From Nitrospirota bacterium (GTDB lineage: Bacteria > Nitrospirota > UBA9217): a DNA stretch of 64,000 nucleotides. A program made the translations under genes and the position numbers. The stretch covers positions 62,001-126,000 of the forward strand of contig DATIZR010000040.1 in NCBI GenBank assembly GCA_035516965.1. Reading direction: 5' to 3'. Under the pieces are notes generated by a model. The model saw only the letters and a program-made list of their open reading frames with translations. It was not told the DNA's origin and searched no databases. This document shows, one piece after another, positions 16,754-25,487 of this stretch; the stretch's first letter is position 1, and each line of letters opens with the position of its first letter.

Positions 16754-17615
16754 CGTCCATAAACCGTCAGGCATCACCTCGCACGACGTGGTTCAGCGCG
16801 TGCGACGGATGCTCGGGGAGCGCCGCGTGGGCCACACGGGAACACTGGATCCTGCAGCAACGGGCGTTCTGGTGCTTTGCATCGGCAAGGCGACCCGGAT
16901 CGCGCAGTACCTCGAGGCGGGCGAGAAGGAGTATCAGGCGGTCATGCGCCTGGGGGTGACGACGGATACCTTTGATGCGGACGGCCGCGTAGTCGAAACG
17001 CGAGGGTATGCGCCGCCGGATCGTTCGAGCCTGCTGCAGGCGCTGAAGGGTTTTGTCGGATCGGCCCTGCAGACGCCGCCGGCGTATTCCGCGGTAAAGG
17101 TGGGAGGAGTCCCGTCGTACAAGCTGGCGCGACAGGGGAAAGCACTGCCGCTCACTCCGCGGCAGGTGACCATTCGGGGCATCGAGCTTGTGGCCTACAA
17201 CGATCCGCTCCTGACCGTCACGGTCACCTGTTCGAAGGGCGTCTATATCAGGACGCTCTGCTCGGACCTCGGCAAACAGCTGGGCATGGGAGCGCACCTG
17301 CTGAAGCTCGTCAGGACACGGTCAGGCGGTTTTCTGATCTCCGACGCGCTCACTCTTGACCAGCTTGACGGACTCTGCCGTGAGGGCGGGGCTGAGGCCG
17401 TGATTATTCCCATGGAAAGGGCGCTTTCGGATGTTCCGGCCCTCACGGTGAGCGATGATGATGCGGACAGGATCACGCACGGGAATGGGATTTCCCGGCC
17501 TGTAGCCTTCTCCGGGGAAGGCGTTCTGGTTCGCGTCCACGATCAGCCAGGCAGATTTCTGGCCCTGGCGAGGGTGCGGGGCGGAGAGATAAGGCCGGAG
17601 ACCGTTTTTGCCTGA
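16737..17615 (+). CDS. truB: tRNA pseudouridine-55 synthase TruB
   Basis: Makes pseudouridine 55 in the T-arm of tRNAs. Protein of 292 residues, beginning MEGILNVHKPSGITSHDVV. The catalytic Asp38 lies in GHTGTLDPAATGVL; the KEYQAVMRLG motif and the YIRTLCSDLG segment follow. A C-terminal PUA-like region (about 235-290) is present. The ATG lies inside the end of nrnA, which gives translational coupling. rpsO follows after 120 bases, with its own probable promoter. Confidence 0.97.
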   Translation: MEGILNVHKPSGITSHDVVQRVRRMLGERRVGHTGTLDPAATGVLVLCIGKATRIAQYLEAGEKEYQAVMRLGVTTDTFDADGRVVETRGYAPPDRSSLLQALKGFVGSALQTPPAYSAVKVGGVPSYKLARQGKALPLTPRQVTIRGIELVAYNDPLLTVTVTCSKGVYIRTLCSDLGKQLGMGAHLLKLVRTRSGGFLISDALTLDQLDGLCREGGAEAVIIPMERALSDVPALTVSDDDADRITHGNGISRPVAFSGEGVLVRVHDQPGRFLALARVRGGEIRPETVFA

Positions 17616-17669
17616 GGGAGCAGCGAGCGTGCATGGGGATTATTCTTTTCGCGGGTTCCAACAAAATGC

Positions 17670-17700
17670 TTTACAATACACGGAAAATATGATATTTTCC
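17670..17700 (+). promoter_or_regulatory. Probable rpsO promoter overlapped by a 19-base perfect palindrome
   Basis: TTTACA (17670-17675) and TATTTT (17693-17698) are spaced by 17 bases. The sequence GGAAAATATGATATTTTCC (17682-17700) is a perfect palindrome with nine-base arms around a single G, covering the spacer and -10. It could be an operator or, in RNA, a weak hairpin at the start of the rpsO leader. Confidence 0.5.
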
Positions 17701-17735
17701 TGCTTTAAAACTCACGGAAAGGAGGGTACGGTTGA

Positions 17736-17999
17736 ATGGATAAAGAACAGAAAACCAGTCTGATCAATACGTATCGCAGGCACGGCTCGGATACCGGTTC
17801 TCCGGAAGTGCAAATTGCGCTTCTGAGCGGCAGGATCAGCCATCTGACGGAGCACCTGCAGGCGCACAAGCAGGACCACCATTCACGGAGAGGTCTCCTG
17901 AAGATGGTCGGTCAGCGTCGGCGCCATCTGGATTATCTCAAAAAGAACGACCTGGAGCGGTACCGTCAGGTGATCGACCAGCTCGGCATACGCAAATAG
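17736..17999 (+). CDS. rpsO: 30S ribosomal protein S15
   Basis: Binds the central domain of 16S rRNA early in 30S assembly. Protein of 87 residues with the full family signature: [20 protein letters not shown]-type segment at 15-34, [20 protein letters not shown], ending QLGIRK. Start ATG has AAAGGAGGG upstream. It is directly followed by pnp, the conserved rpsO-pnp pair; in E. coli S15 represses its own translation and pnp lies downstream in the same transcript. Confidence 0.98.
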   Translation: MDKEQKTSLINTYRRHGSDTGSPEVQIALLSGRISHLTEHLQAHKQDHHSRRGLLKMVGQRRRHLDYLKKNDLERYRQVIDQLGIRK

Positions 18000-18028
18000 C
18001 ACAGGCAGCTATGGAAAAGTGAGGTTTC

Positions 18029-20125
18029 ATGGTAACAACAGTAGAAACAGAAATAGGCGGCAGGCGGCTCGTTTTGGAAACGGGCCTGATGGCCAAGCAG
18101 GCGGGAGGCGCCGTCGTTGCTCGATATGGCGACACGGTCGTCCTGTCGACAGCGGTCGCGTCGAAGGTAGAGCGGGAGAATGTCGATTTCCTCCCGCTGA
18201 CCGTCGACTATCAGGAGAAGGCATATGCCGCGGGAAGGATCCCCGGCGGATTCTTCAAACGCGAGGGGAGGCAGACCGAAAAAGAGATCCTGTCCTCGAG
18301 GCTCATCGACCGCCCGATCAGGCCGCTGTTCCCCGACGGGTATTATTTCGACACGCAGATCATCGCGTCGGTTCTGTCCATCGGTGATGAAAGCTCGACG
18401 GATCTTATGGGCATGATAGCCTCTTCGGCCGCTCTCGCCGTTTCCGACATTCCCTTCAAGGGTCCCATCGGCTCCGTGCGGGTCGGGTTTATTGACGGGA
18501 AGTTCGTCATCAACCCCGGCCTCAAGGAACTGGAGGCTTCGAACCTCAACCTCGTGGTTGCGGGCACGGCCGACGCCATCATGATGGTCGAAGGCGGTGC
18601 GAAGGAGCTTACTGAAGACCAGATGCTCGAGGCCCTGGAGACCGCACACCGCGAGATAAAAAAGATCGTAGCACTCCAGAATGAACTTGTTGCGAAGATC
18701 GGGAAACCGAAGCGGACCGTCAAGGTCGTGGCGATCGACAAGGAGCTTGCCAAGGAGGTCGTTGCGCTTGCGATGGATCGTTTGCTGACCGCCATCGTCA
18801 TTCCGAACAAGCTGGAGCGTCAGAAGACCCTCGATGTCCTGCTCGACGAGATCAAGCAGAAACTGAAGAAGGAAGACGACCCCACGAGGAGCCGCCAGAT
18901 ATCGGCGATCTTCGTCGATCTGGAAAAGGATGAGGTCAGGAAGATCATCCTCGAAAAGAACATCCGGGCCGACGGCAGGATGCCGGATGAGATCAGACCG
19001 ATCACCTCGGTGGTCGGGCTGCTTCCGCGGACCCACGGTTCGGCACTCTTTACCCGCGGAGAGACCCAGGCTCTCGTGGTCGCGACGCTCGGAACGTCCG
19101 AGGACGAACAGCGGATCGACTCGCTCGAGGGTGAATACTTCAAGACCTTCATGCTCCATTACAATTTCCCGCCCTTCAGCGTCGGCGAGACAAAACCGCT
19201 CCGCGGGCCGGGCAGGCGGGAGGTCGGCCACGGTGCGCTTGCGGAACGGGCGCTCAAAGCGATGGTCCCGACCAAGCTGGAGTTCCCCTATACGATCAGG
19301 ATCGTGTCCGACATCCTCGAGTCCAACGGGTCTTCGTCGATGGCCACGGTTTGCGGCGGGACTCTGGCACTGATGGACGCCGGCGTGCCGATCAAGGCTC
19401 CGGTTGCCGGAATCGCGATGGGCCTGATCAAGGAGGCCGACAAGGTCGTCGTGCTCTCCGACATTCTGGGCCTCGAGGATCATCTCGGCGACATGGACTT
19501 CAAGGTAACCGGTACGAGCCAGGGGATCACCGCGCTCCAGATGGACATGAAGATCGAAGGCATCACCATCGACGTGATGCGCAGCGCGCTGCAGCAGGCA
19601 AGAGAGGGAAGGCTTCATATCCTCGGCAAGATGCTCGATACGCTTCCCGCTCCCCGCAAGAACCTGAACCCCTTTGCACCGAGAATCATCACGATGCAGA
19701 TCAATCCCGACAAGATCAAGGATGTGATCGGGAGCGGGGGCAAGGTCATTCGCAGCATCGTGGAGCAGACGGGAGCCAAGATCGACATCGAGGACAGCGG
19801 CGTGATCAATATCGCGTCTTCGGACGAGGCCGCCGCAAACAAGGTAAAAGAGATCATCCGCGGCATTGTACAGGAAGCAGAGGTCGGGAAGCTGTATATG
19901 GGCAAGGTACGGAAGATCATGGACTTCGGAGCATTCGTCGAAATATTCCCGGGCACTGACGGTCTCCTTCACATATCTCAGATATCGGAAAAGAGGCTTG
20001 AAAAGGTGACCGACGAGCTGAAGGAAGGCGATGAAGTGCTCGTGAAGGTGCTCGAGATCGACCGGCAAGGGAAGATCCGGCTCTCACGGAAAGAAGCGAT
20101 GCGGGAGAAGGCCAAAACGCACTAA
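18029..20125 (+). CDS. pnp: Polyribonucleotide nucleotidyltransferase (PNPase)
   Basis: Phosphorolytic 3'-5' exoribonuclease of the RNA degradation machinery. Protein of 698 residues. Two RNase PH domains (about 10-140 and 320-460) around a helical linker, then KH with [12 protein letters not shown] near 565-577 and S1 with [15 protein letters not shown] near 630. The conserved first-domain motif GGFFKREGR is present. Start ATG follows GTGAGG. The gene ends the operon: a very strong terminator lies 32 bases after the stop. Confidence 0.98.
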   Translation: MVTTVETEIGGRRLVLETGLMAKQAGGAVVARYGDTVVLSTAVASKVERENVDFLPLTVDYQEKAYAAGRIPGGFFKREGRQTEKEILSSRLIDRPIRPLFPDGYYFDTQIIASVLSIGDESSTDLMGMIASSAALAVSDIPFKGPIGSVRVGFIDGKFVINPGLKELEASNLNLVVAGTADAIMMVEGGAKELTEDQMLEALETAHREIKKIVALQNELVAKIGKPKRTVKVVAIDKELAKEVVALAMDRLLTAIVIPNKLERQKTLDVLLDEIKQKLKKEDDPTRSRQISAIFVDLEKDEVRKIILEKNIRADGRMPDEIRPITSVVGLLPRTHGSALFTRGETQALVVATLGTSEDEQRIDSLEGEYFKTFMLHYNFPPFSVGETKPLRGPGRREVGHGALAERALKAMVPTKLEFPYTIRIVSDILESNGSSSMATVCGGTLALMDAGVPIKAPVAGIAMGLIKEADKVVVLSDILGLEDHLGDMDFKVTGTSQGITALQMDMKIEGITIDVMRSALQQAREGRLHILGKMLDTLPAPRKNLNPFAPRIITMQINPDKIKDVIGSGGKVIRSIVEQTGAKIDIEDSGVINIASSDEAAANKVKEIIRGIVQEAEVGKLYMGKVRKIMDFGAFVEIFPGTDGLLHISQISEKRLEKVTDELKEGDEVLVKVLEIDRQGKIRLSRKEAMREKAKTH

Positions 20126-20157
20126 CAATATCTAACTCTGATTATGAACGCTATGGG

Positions 20158-20201
20158 AAAGGAAATAGGGGACTCGGCGAGACGACCTATTTCCTTTTTT
20201 T
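20158..20201 (+). terminator. Rho-independent terminator after pnp
   Basis: Twelve-base perfect stem AAAGGAAATAGG (20158-20169) with CCTATTTCCTTT (20186-20197), 16-base loop, T-tract to 20201. Confidence 0.92.
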
Positions 20202-20327
20202 ATTTCAGGTGAAACGCCGTGCACCGCATGAATGCGCGGCTGTCGTTTCGGGAGCGGTACAATTCAGGCCATCCTGCGCAGGACCCTGTACCGGTCCAGG
20301 GATGTTTTCGAAAAGACGGGGGCTGTC

Positions 20328-21554
20328 GTGCCGAAATATGATCTAGTCGTGGTCGGCGCCGGGCTGGGTGGACTTGCAGCAGCGGCGCTCGCCGCACGCA
20401 TGAACAGAAGCGTGATCGTGCTCGAGCCCGGTGACACGGCCGGCGGCGCCCTGGCGCCGTACCGGAACAACGGCTTTCTGTTTTCACCCGGCCCCATCCT
20501 TTCCTTCGGGTTCGAACGGGGAGGCATATTTCAGCGGCTCAATGAGCGCCTGGGGATCGTCCAGAGTTCCTCGCTCCGGTCTCCCTGCTACCAGGTTGCC
20601 CTTCCTGACCGGCGCATCACCGTTTTTTCGGGGCAGACCGACACCCTTCGTGAGCTTGACCGCGAGTTCCCGCGCGAGAAAGACAGGATACGAAAATTTT
20701 ACGAGACGCTGAGCAAACAGTCCGTACAGAATTCCAAAAGCCGGTTTTCATCCTTCATTTCCAGGAACAGGCGGGCCGCCCGGCTCATTCTGGGTTACGG
20801 GTTCAGCCGTGAATTCTGCGCATTCCTGGACATCCAATCCCGTTCCTTTTTCGGTGTGCCAGCCGGAAGCCTTTCCGTGGGCTCCCTGATCACCCTGTTT
20901 GACTCATCCCCCCTCTTGGTCCCGGGCGGATTCCAGAACATGATCGATCAGATGGTCAACGTGATACTCAAGAACGGCGGCGAGATAAAATACCAGGTGC
21001 CGACCGGCGATATCGGGATCAGCTCCCGATCGGTCACGACACCGCTGGGAGTGATCGATGCCAGAGCCGTTCTGCTGAATATGGAGCAGCAGCAGGCAGG
21101 ACAGGCGCTGTTCATGGGTATCCGGGAAGAAGTTCTTCCCGTGGGGATGGTCGAGGAAGTGCTTTTCATCCCTGTCTATGAGCATCCTGAGCGCTTCATC
21201 CGTATTTCAGTGAGCTCCGGGGATGATGAAACCGCGGCGCCCCGTGGGATGCGGACGCTGACGGCTACGTTCCAGGACCGGGACGGAGCGGGGTCTGTCG
21301 CCGAGCGGATACAGCAGGTCAGTGATCTGATCCCCTTTCTAACGGAATTCACTGTGTTCACCGGCGAGTACCCACATGAGCGGAGAACCACACCCTTGCC
21401 CGGAACCCTGTCATTGAAATCGGTCCGTACCAAAGATCAATCAGGAATTCTGAACCGTACCCTGATCAAGGGGGTATTCGTTCTTTTCGACGGCCGCGGG
21501 GCACCCGCACAGTCCGTAGCAGCAGCGCAACTGTTCATGAAATATATCGAGTGA
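20328..21554 (+). CDS. FAD-dependent oxidoreductase of the phytoene desaturase/CrtI-like family
   Basis: Protein of 408 residues. It starts with a dinucleotide-binding strand YDLVVVGAGLGGLAAAALA (GxGxxG at 10-15) and EPGDTAGGALAPYRNNGFLFSPGP, as in CrtI and retinol-saturase relatives. The middle has the SLSVGSLITLFDSSPLLVPGG ... MVNVILKNGGEIKY pattern in which family members build the FAD-distal active site. It is shorter than typical CrtI (about 490) and the C-terminus lacks the usual FAD-closing LATGWGTGG-type motif I would expect, so the substrate is open. No carotenoid gene is adjacent. I chose GTG at 20328, which has GGGGG seven bases before it; an ATG at 20232 would add 32 unconserved residues. 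Confidence 0.75.
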   Translation: MPKYDLVVVGAGLGGLAAAALAARMNRSVIVLEPGDTAGGALAPYRNNGFLFSPGPILSFGFERGGIFQRLNERLGIVQSSSLRSPCYQVALPDRRITVFSGQTDTLRELDREFPREKDRIRKFYETLSKQSVQNSKSRFSSFISRNRRAARLILGYGFSREFCAFLDIQSRSFFGVPAGSLSVGSLITLFDSSPLLVPGGFQNMIDQMVNVILKNGGEIKYQVPTGDIGISSRSVTTPLGVIDARAVLLNMEQQQAGQALFMGIREEVLPVGMVEEVLFIPVYEHPERFIRISVSSGDDETAAPRGMRTLTATFQDRDGAGSVAERIQQVSDLIPFLTEFTVFTGEYPHERRTTPLPGTLSLKSVRTKDQSGILNRTLIKGVFVLFDGRGAPAQSVAAAQLFMKYIE

Positions 21555-21627
21555 TACTGCAGCGACCAGATTCAAAAGAGCGACAGCACCATCGTGAGGA
21601 ATCGGGAAAGGCAGGGGAGGGTGAGAT

Positions 21628-22785
21628 ATGAATATCTCTAGCGGCTGTTCCGCTGTCAGGCGGCTGGTCCTCGCATTCTTCTGGGTCGCACTGGCATCCG
21701 GCACTGCGGGGACTGATTCAAATGCTGCAGAATTGCAACTGACCGTCAATGGCATTTATCTCCTTGCGCCACCAACCGATTATAAGGTGTTTGAAGAGCG
21801 TGTCATCGTCTATAGGAAAGCAGGGGCCGATACCCTGATCATCAGGCCCGTCACGGACAGGGGTGGCGTGAACCGGCAGCTGCTGGCGAAGGCCGTTTTT
21901 TTTGCACATCATGCAGGTATGAGGCTTTTCGTCGTTCTCCCGACGAGGAGCATGAGCGCACTGATCGAACAGCATCCGGACTGGGAGGATATGTACTATG
22001 ATCCCCGCAGCGGCACCGTCGAGCCATCAGGCACCCTTGACCTGTTCAACCCCTATGTCACGGTTTACCTGTCGGACCTTTTCCGGGATATCGCCGGTTA
22101 CTCCGTCGACGGCATCATCCTGGATGAAGATTTTAGCTACAGCGACACGGAAGGGATGAGCGACCTCGCATTGGACCGCTACCGGAAGAAATACGGGTCA
22201 TCGCTTTCGGTACGATCGGCCTTTGGGATGCTGCCGGGAATCCGGGATCAGAAAACCCATTCGCTTGAGCTGTACGGGGAGGGTTTCTGGAACCTTGCTG
22301 AAATGAAAAAAAATGCGCTGCTGGTCCTTCTGAGGAACATCATGCAGGCTTCACGGGCCGTGAACAAACAGGTGACGTTCGGCATCGCGCTGCACGTCCC
22401 CGGATTATTCCTGAAAGACAGGGAACTGCTTGCCTGGTACGGTCACGACCTGGAGACGCTCAAAAAAATGGATATCAATTATTACTGGCTCGCCATACCA
22501 CACCGCGAAGACAGGACACAGCAGGATAGCACTGATAAGATGGCCATTGAAACCGCTTCCCGCACGGTCATATCCTGGCTTGCACTCGTGAATGAGCCCG
22601 GAAGGATCATTATCGCAATCCAGACATTCTCGAGTTCGGGCAAGATCCTGCCCTTGAGCGAGATCGAAGAGGTTGCCATGCAGGTGAAGAAAACGGGAAA
22701 TCCCGGCCTGGCTTTCATGGTCGAACAGGAAACCGAACTTCCTCCGGAATTGACCAGGAAGATTTTCCGGTATCACCCGGAGTGA
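21628..22785 (+). CDS. Exported PgaB-like (GHL13) glycoside hydrolase-type protein
   Basis: Protein of 385 residues with an N-terminal signal sequence (Arg-Arg, then LVLAFFWVALASGTAG). The body resembles the C-terminal GHL13 TIM-barrel domain of PgaB: a barrel start with LTVNGIYLL, GMRLFVVLPTRSM, LDLFNPYVTVYLSDLFRDI, then the acidic motif DGIILDEDFSYSDTEG that corresponds to the catalytic DGILFHDD of PgaB. The N-terminal deacetylase domain of PgaB is absent. In PgaB this domain binds and cuts poly-N-acetylglucosamine; here the sugar is unknown. AGGGTGAGAT precedes the ATG. No pga genes are in the window. Confidence 0.6.
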   Translation: MNISSGCSAVRRLVLAFFWVALASGTAGTDSNAAELQLTVNGIYLLAPPTDYKVFEERVIVYRKAGADTLIIRPVTDRGGVNRQLLAKAVFFAHHAGMRLFVVLPTRSMSALIEQHPDWEDMYYDPRSGTVEPSGTLDLFNPYVTVYLSDLFRDIAGYSVDGIILDEDFSYSDTEGMSDLALDRYRKKYGSSLSVRSAFGMLPGIRDQKTHSLELYGEGFWNLAEMKKNALLVLLRNIMQASRAVNKQVTFGIALHVPGLFLKDRELLAWYGHDLETLKKMDINYYWLAIPHREDRTQQDSTDKMAIETASRTVISWLALVNEPGRIIIAIQTFSSSGKILPLSEIEEVAMQVKKTGNPGLAFMVEQETELPPELTRKIFRYHPE

Positions 22786-22794
22786 GCAGGGAAC

Positions 22795-22826
22795 AAAAAA
22801 GCCCCCGACATTTGCAGTCGGGGGCT
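22795..22826 (-). terminator. Rho-independent terminator of clpC
   Basis: Stem GCCCCCGAC (22801-22809) and GTCGGGGGC (22817-22825). The run AAAAAA at 22795-22800 becomes a T-tract on the minus strand, so it terminates clpC. The plus-strand side lacks T's. Confidence 0.85.
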
Positions 22827-22844
22827 CCATAACTTTCAGGGTAT

Positions 22845-25286
22845 TTATACTTTTGCGAGCAGGTTCGCCTCTTCTTCCTGGAATTCCACGACGCCGTCTC
22901 TGAGCGTCACCATCACTTTGTGAACATCCTTGAACCTGCCTCTCAGGATATGCTCGGAGAGCGGGTCCGCGATGTATTTCTGGACCGCCCTTCTCATTGG
23001 TCGCGCACCATAGGTCGGCTGGTAGTTCTCCTGAATCAGCCACTCCTTGACATCCCGCGTAACAGTCAATTCGATGCTTCGGTCGCTCATCATCTGAATA
23101 TTCAGCTCTCCCACCAGGATGTCGACGATTTTGATCAGGTGTTCCTGCGTCAGCGGATGGAAAACGACCACTTCATCGATCCGGTTCAGAAACTCGGGAT
23201 TGAAGGCCCGCTTCAACTCGGATGTGACGTTGTCCTTCATTTTTTCATATTGCGTCGCAGAACTGTCCTTCTGGAACCCGAGGCTCGTGTCCTTGTCGAT
23301 CATCCGCGCGCCGAGGTTCGACGTCATGATTATGACCGTGTTCCGGAAGTCCACCTTCCTGCCGAAACTGTCGGTCATGAAGCCGTCATCAAGTACCTGG
23401 AGCAACATGTTGAAGATGTCGGGATGGGCCTTTTCGATCTCATCAAAAAGGACCACCGAATAGGGCCTTCGGCGTATCTTTTCCGTCAACTGCCCGCCGT
23501 CGTCATATCCCACGTAGCCCGGAGGTGAACCGACCAGGCGCGAAGAACTGAACTTTTCCATATATTCGGACATGTCGACCCGGATCAGGGCGTCCTCGCT
23601 GTCGAACAGGAACGACGCAAGCGTCCGGGCGAGTTCGGTCTTTCCCACGCCCGTCGGTCCAAGGAAGATAAAGGACCCGATGGGTTGCTTCCGCGTTTTG
23701 AGACCGACTCGCGATCTCCGGATCGCCCGCGAAACGGCTTCAATGGCTGGATCCTGCCCGACAATCCGTTTGTGCAGTTCCTCCTCCATGCGGAGGAGAC
23801 GGGAAACCTCTTTTTCCTCCAGCCGGGAGAGAGGAATGCCCGTGATGTGCGATACGACCGCCGCCACGTCCTCCTCACCCACGACGGGGACGTTCTTTTC
23901 CTGGTTGTCCTTCCAGTCCTTGTGGATGCCGTCCAGGGTCTCCCGCAGCCGGTCCTCTTCGTCGTGGATCGACTCTACCCGCACGTAGTCCTTGATGCGG
24001 GAGAAGAGGTTCTTTTCCTGCTCCAGCTTTTTGAGCTTTTTCTCTATCGACTTCATCTCGGCAGGATAGGTGTAGCGGTTGAGCTTAGCCTTGGCACCTG
24101 CTTCGTCGATGACGTCGATAGCCTTGTCCGGGAGATACCGGTCGGTGATATAGCGGTCGGACAGGCGCGATGCAGCCACGACCGCCTCGTCGGTGATCCT
24201 GATCTTGTGGTGCGACTCGTACCTGGGTCTAAGTCCCTTGATAATATTGATCGTTTCGTCAAGGCTCGGAGGTTGCACGTAGATGGGCTGGAACCGCCTC
24301 TTCAGGGCGCCGTCCTTCTCAATGTGTTTCCGGAACTCGTCCAGGGTCGTCGCACCGATGCACTGGATCTCGCCGCGGGACAGGGCGGGTTTGAGCATGC
24401 TCGAAGCGTCGATCGATCCCTCAGCCGCGCCTGCCCCGACCAGCGTGTGGAGCTCGTCGATGAACAGGATGATGTTGTCGGCCTGAACGATCTCCTTCAT
24501 GACGATCTTGAGCCGCTCCTCGAACTGGCCGCGGTACTTGGTGCCCGCGATAAGAGCACCCAGATCAAGGGAAACCACACGCCTGTTCAGGATGTTCTCC
24601 GGAACGTCGGCGTTGATGATCCTCTGGGCCAAGCCCTCGACAATGGCGGTCTTCCCGATGCCGGGCTCGCCGATGATAACGGGGTTGTTCTTCGTCCGGC
24701 GGGAAAGGATCTGGAGGACCCGGTCGATCTCGGAATCCCTGCCGATGACGGGGTCGAGCTTGCCGCTCTTCGCAAGGAGCGTGAGGTCCCGGCTGAATTC
24801 GTCCAGAGCCGGCGTCGGGCTTTTCTTCGCGCTGACCTGGGTTGCGGCCCTGCGGAGGTAATTGATGACCAGCTGGCGAGAACCGAGCAGGTTCACCCCG
24901 AAGCTGCGGAGGATCTTGCCGCCGATGCCCTCCTCTTCGCGAATGAGGCCGAGCAGCAGATGCTCGCTGCCGATATAGTTATGGCCCAGGAGCCTTGCTT
25001 CTTCGACTGCATATTCGAGGACTTTCTTTGCGCGGGGGGTAAAGGGGATGTCGCCGAAGGTGAGTGTGTTTCCGCTCGAGGGTAGGTTCCGTTCCACTTC
25101 CATCCGGATCTGGTCCACATCGATCCCCATCTTGCGGAGCACGGCAACCGGGATGCCGTCTTCCTCCCGAAGCGTTCCGAGCAGGATGTGCTCCGTGCCG
25201 AGGTAATCGTTCTGGAGCCGCTCGGCCTCTTCCCGGGCATAGACTATGACTTTTCTTCCTCGTTCAGTAAATTTCTCAAACATCAT
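22845..25286 (-). CDS. clpC: ATP-dependent Clp protease ATP-binding subunit ClpC
   Basis: Hexameric AAA+ unfoldase that feeds proteins to ClpP. Protein of 813 residues. Double Clp_N repeat ([16 protein letters not shown] and [16 protein letters not shown]), first AAA with GEPGIGKTA (about 206-214), a middle coiled-coil region (about 405-480) of the ClpC M-domain size rather than the longer ClpB one, second AAA with GPTGVGKTE near 543, and a D2-small C-terminal domain. The start may be the first or second ATG of MMFEKF. It has a good promoter and terminator. The usual Gram-positive ctsR-mcsA-mcsB partners are absent, so regulation differs from Bacillus. Confidence 0.96.
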   Translation of the reverse strand: MMFEKFTERGRKVIVYAREEAERLQNDYLGTEHILLGTLREEDGIPVAVLRKMGIDVDQIRMEVERNLPSSGNTLTFGDIPFTPRAKKVLEYAVEEARLLGHNYIGSEHLLLGLIREEEGIGGKILRSFGVNLLGSRQLVINYLRRAATQVSAKKSPTPALDEFSRDLTLLAKSGKLDPVIGRDSEIDRVLQILSRRTKNNPVIIGEPGIGKTAIVEGLAQRIINADVPENILNRRVVSLDLGALIAGTKYRGQFEERLKIVMKEIVQADNIILFIDELHTLVGAGAAEGSIDASSMLKPALSRGEIQCIGATTLDEFRKHIEKDGALKRRFQPIYVQPPSLDETINIIKGLRPRYESHHKIRITDEAVVAASRLSDRYITDRYLPDKAIDVIDEAGAKAKLNRYTYPAEMKSIEKKLKKLEQEKNLFSRIKDYVRVESIHDEEDRLRETLDGIHKDWKDNQEKNVPVVGEEDVAAVVSHITGIPLSRLEEKEVSRLLRMEEELHKRIVGQDPAIEAVSRAIRRSRVGLKTRKQPIGSFIFLGPTGVGKTELARTLASFLFDSEDALIRVDMSEYMEKFSSSRLVGSPPGYVGYDDGGQLTEKIRRRPYSVVLFDEIEKAHPDIFNMLLQVLDDGFMTDSFGRKVDFRNTVIIMTSNLGARMIDKDTSLGFQKDSSATQYEKMKDNVTSELKRAFNPEFLNRIDEVVVFHPLTQEHLIKIVDILVGELNIQMMSDRSIELTVTRDVKEWLIQENYQPTYGARPMRRAVQKYIADPLSEHILRGRFKDVHKVMVTLRDGVVEFQEEEANLLAKV

Positions 25287-25348
25287 ACGATAACCGCCTT
25301 CATTATGATCATTCAGGCCACAATTACCTTTCCTTATACCTTAGTTAA

Positions 25349-25378
25349 AATATACTCCAATCCCGCGCGTAAAGTCAA
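25349..25378 (-). promoter_or_regulatory. Sigma70 promoter of clpC
   Basis: On the minus strand TTGACT (complement of 25373-25378), 18-base spacer, TATATT (complement of 25349-25354). The start point would be about 57 bases before the clpC ATG. No heat-shock repressor palindrome was seen. Confidence 0.65.
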
Positions 25379-25487
25379 GAGCGCGTTTGTTAATACGATT
25401 ATAACATCATTCACGATGAAGCAGTGTGTTTTCTCGGCTGGTGATCAAGAAACCATCCGTACTTGTCTTTGTCACGCGATGCTCTTA

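Noticed and set aside
17966-20068. A 700-codon open frame antisense to pnp
   Set aside because: PNPase on the plus strand is unmistakable; the antisense frame is the mirror effect of GC-rich codons and has low-complexity Leu/Asp/His/Arg text.
23685-25085. A 466-codon plus-strand frame across clpC
   Set aside because: ClpC on the minus strand has both AAA cores; the plus frame shows no motif.
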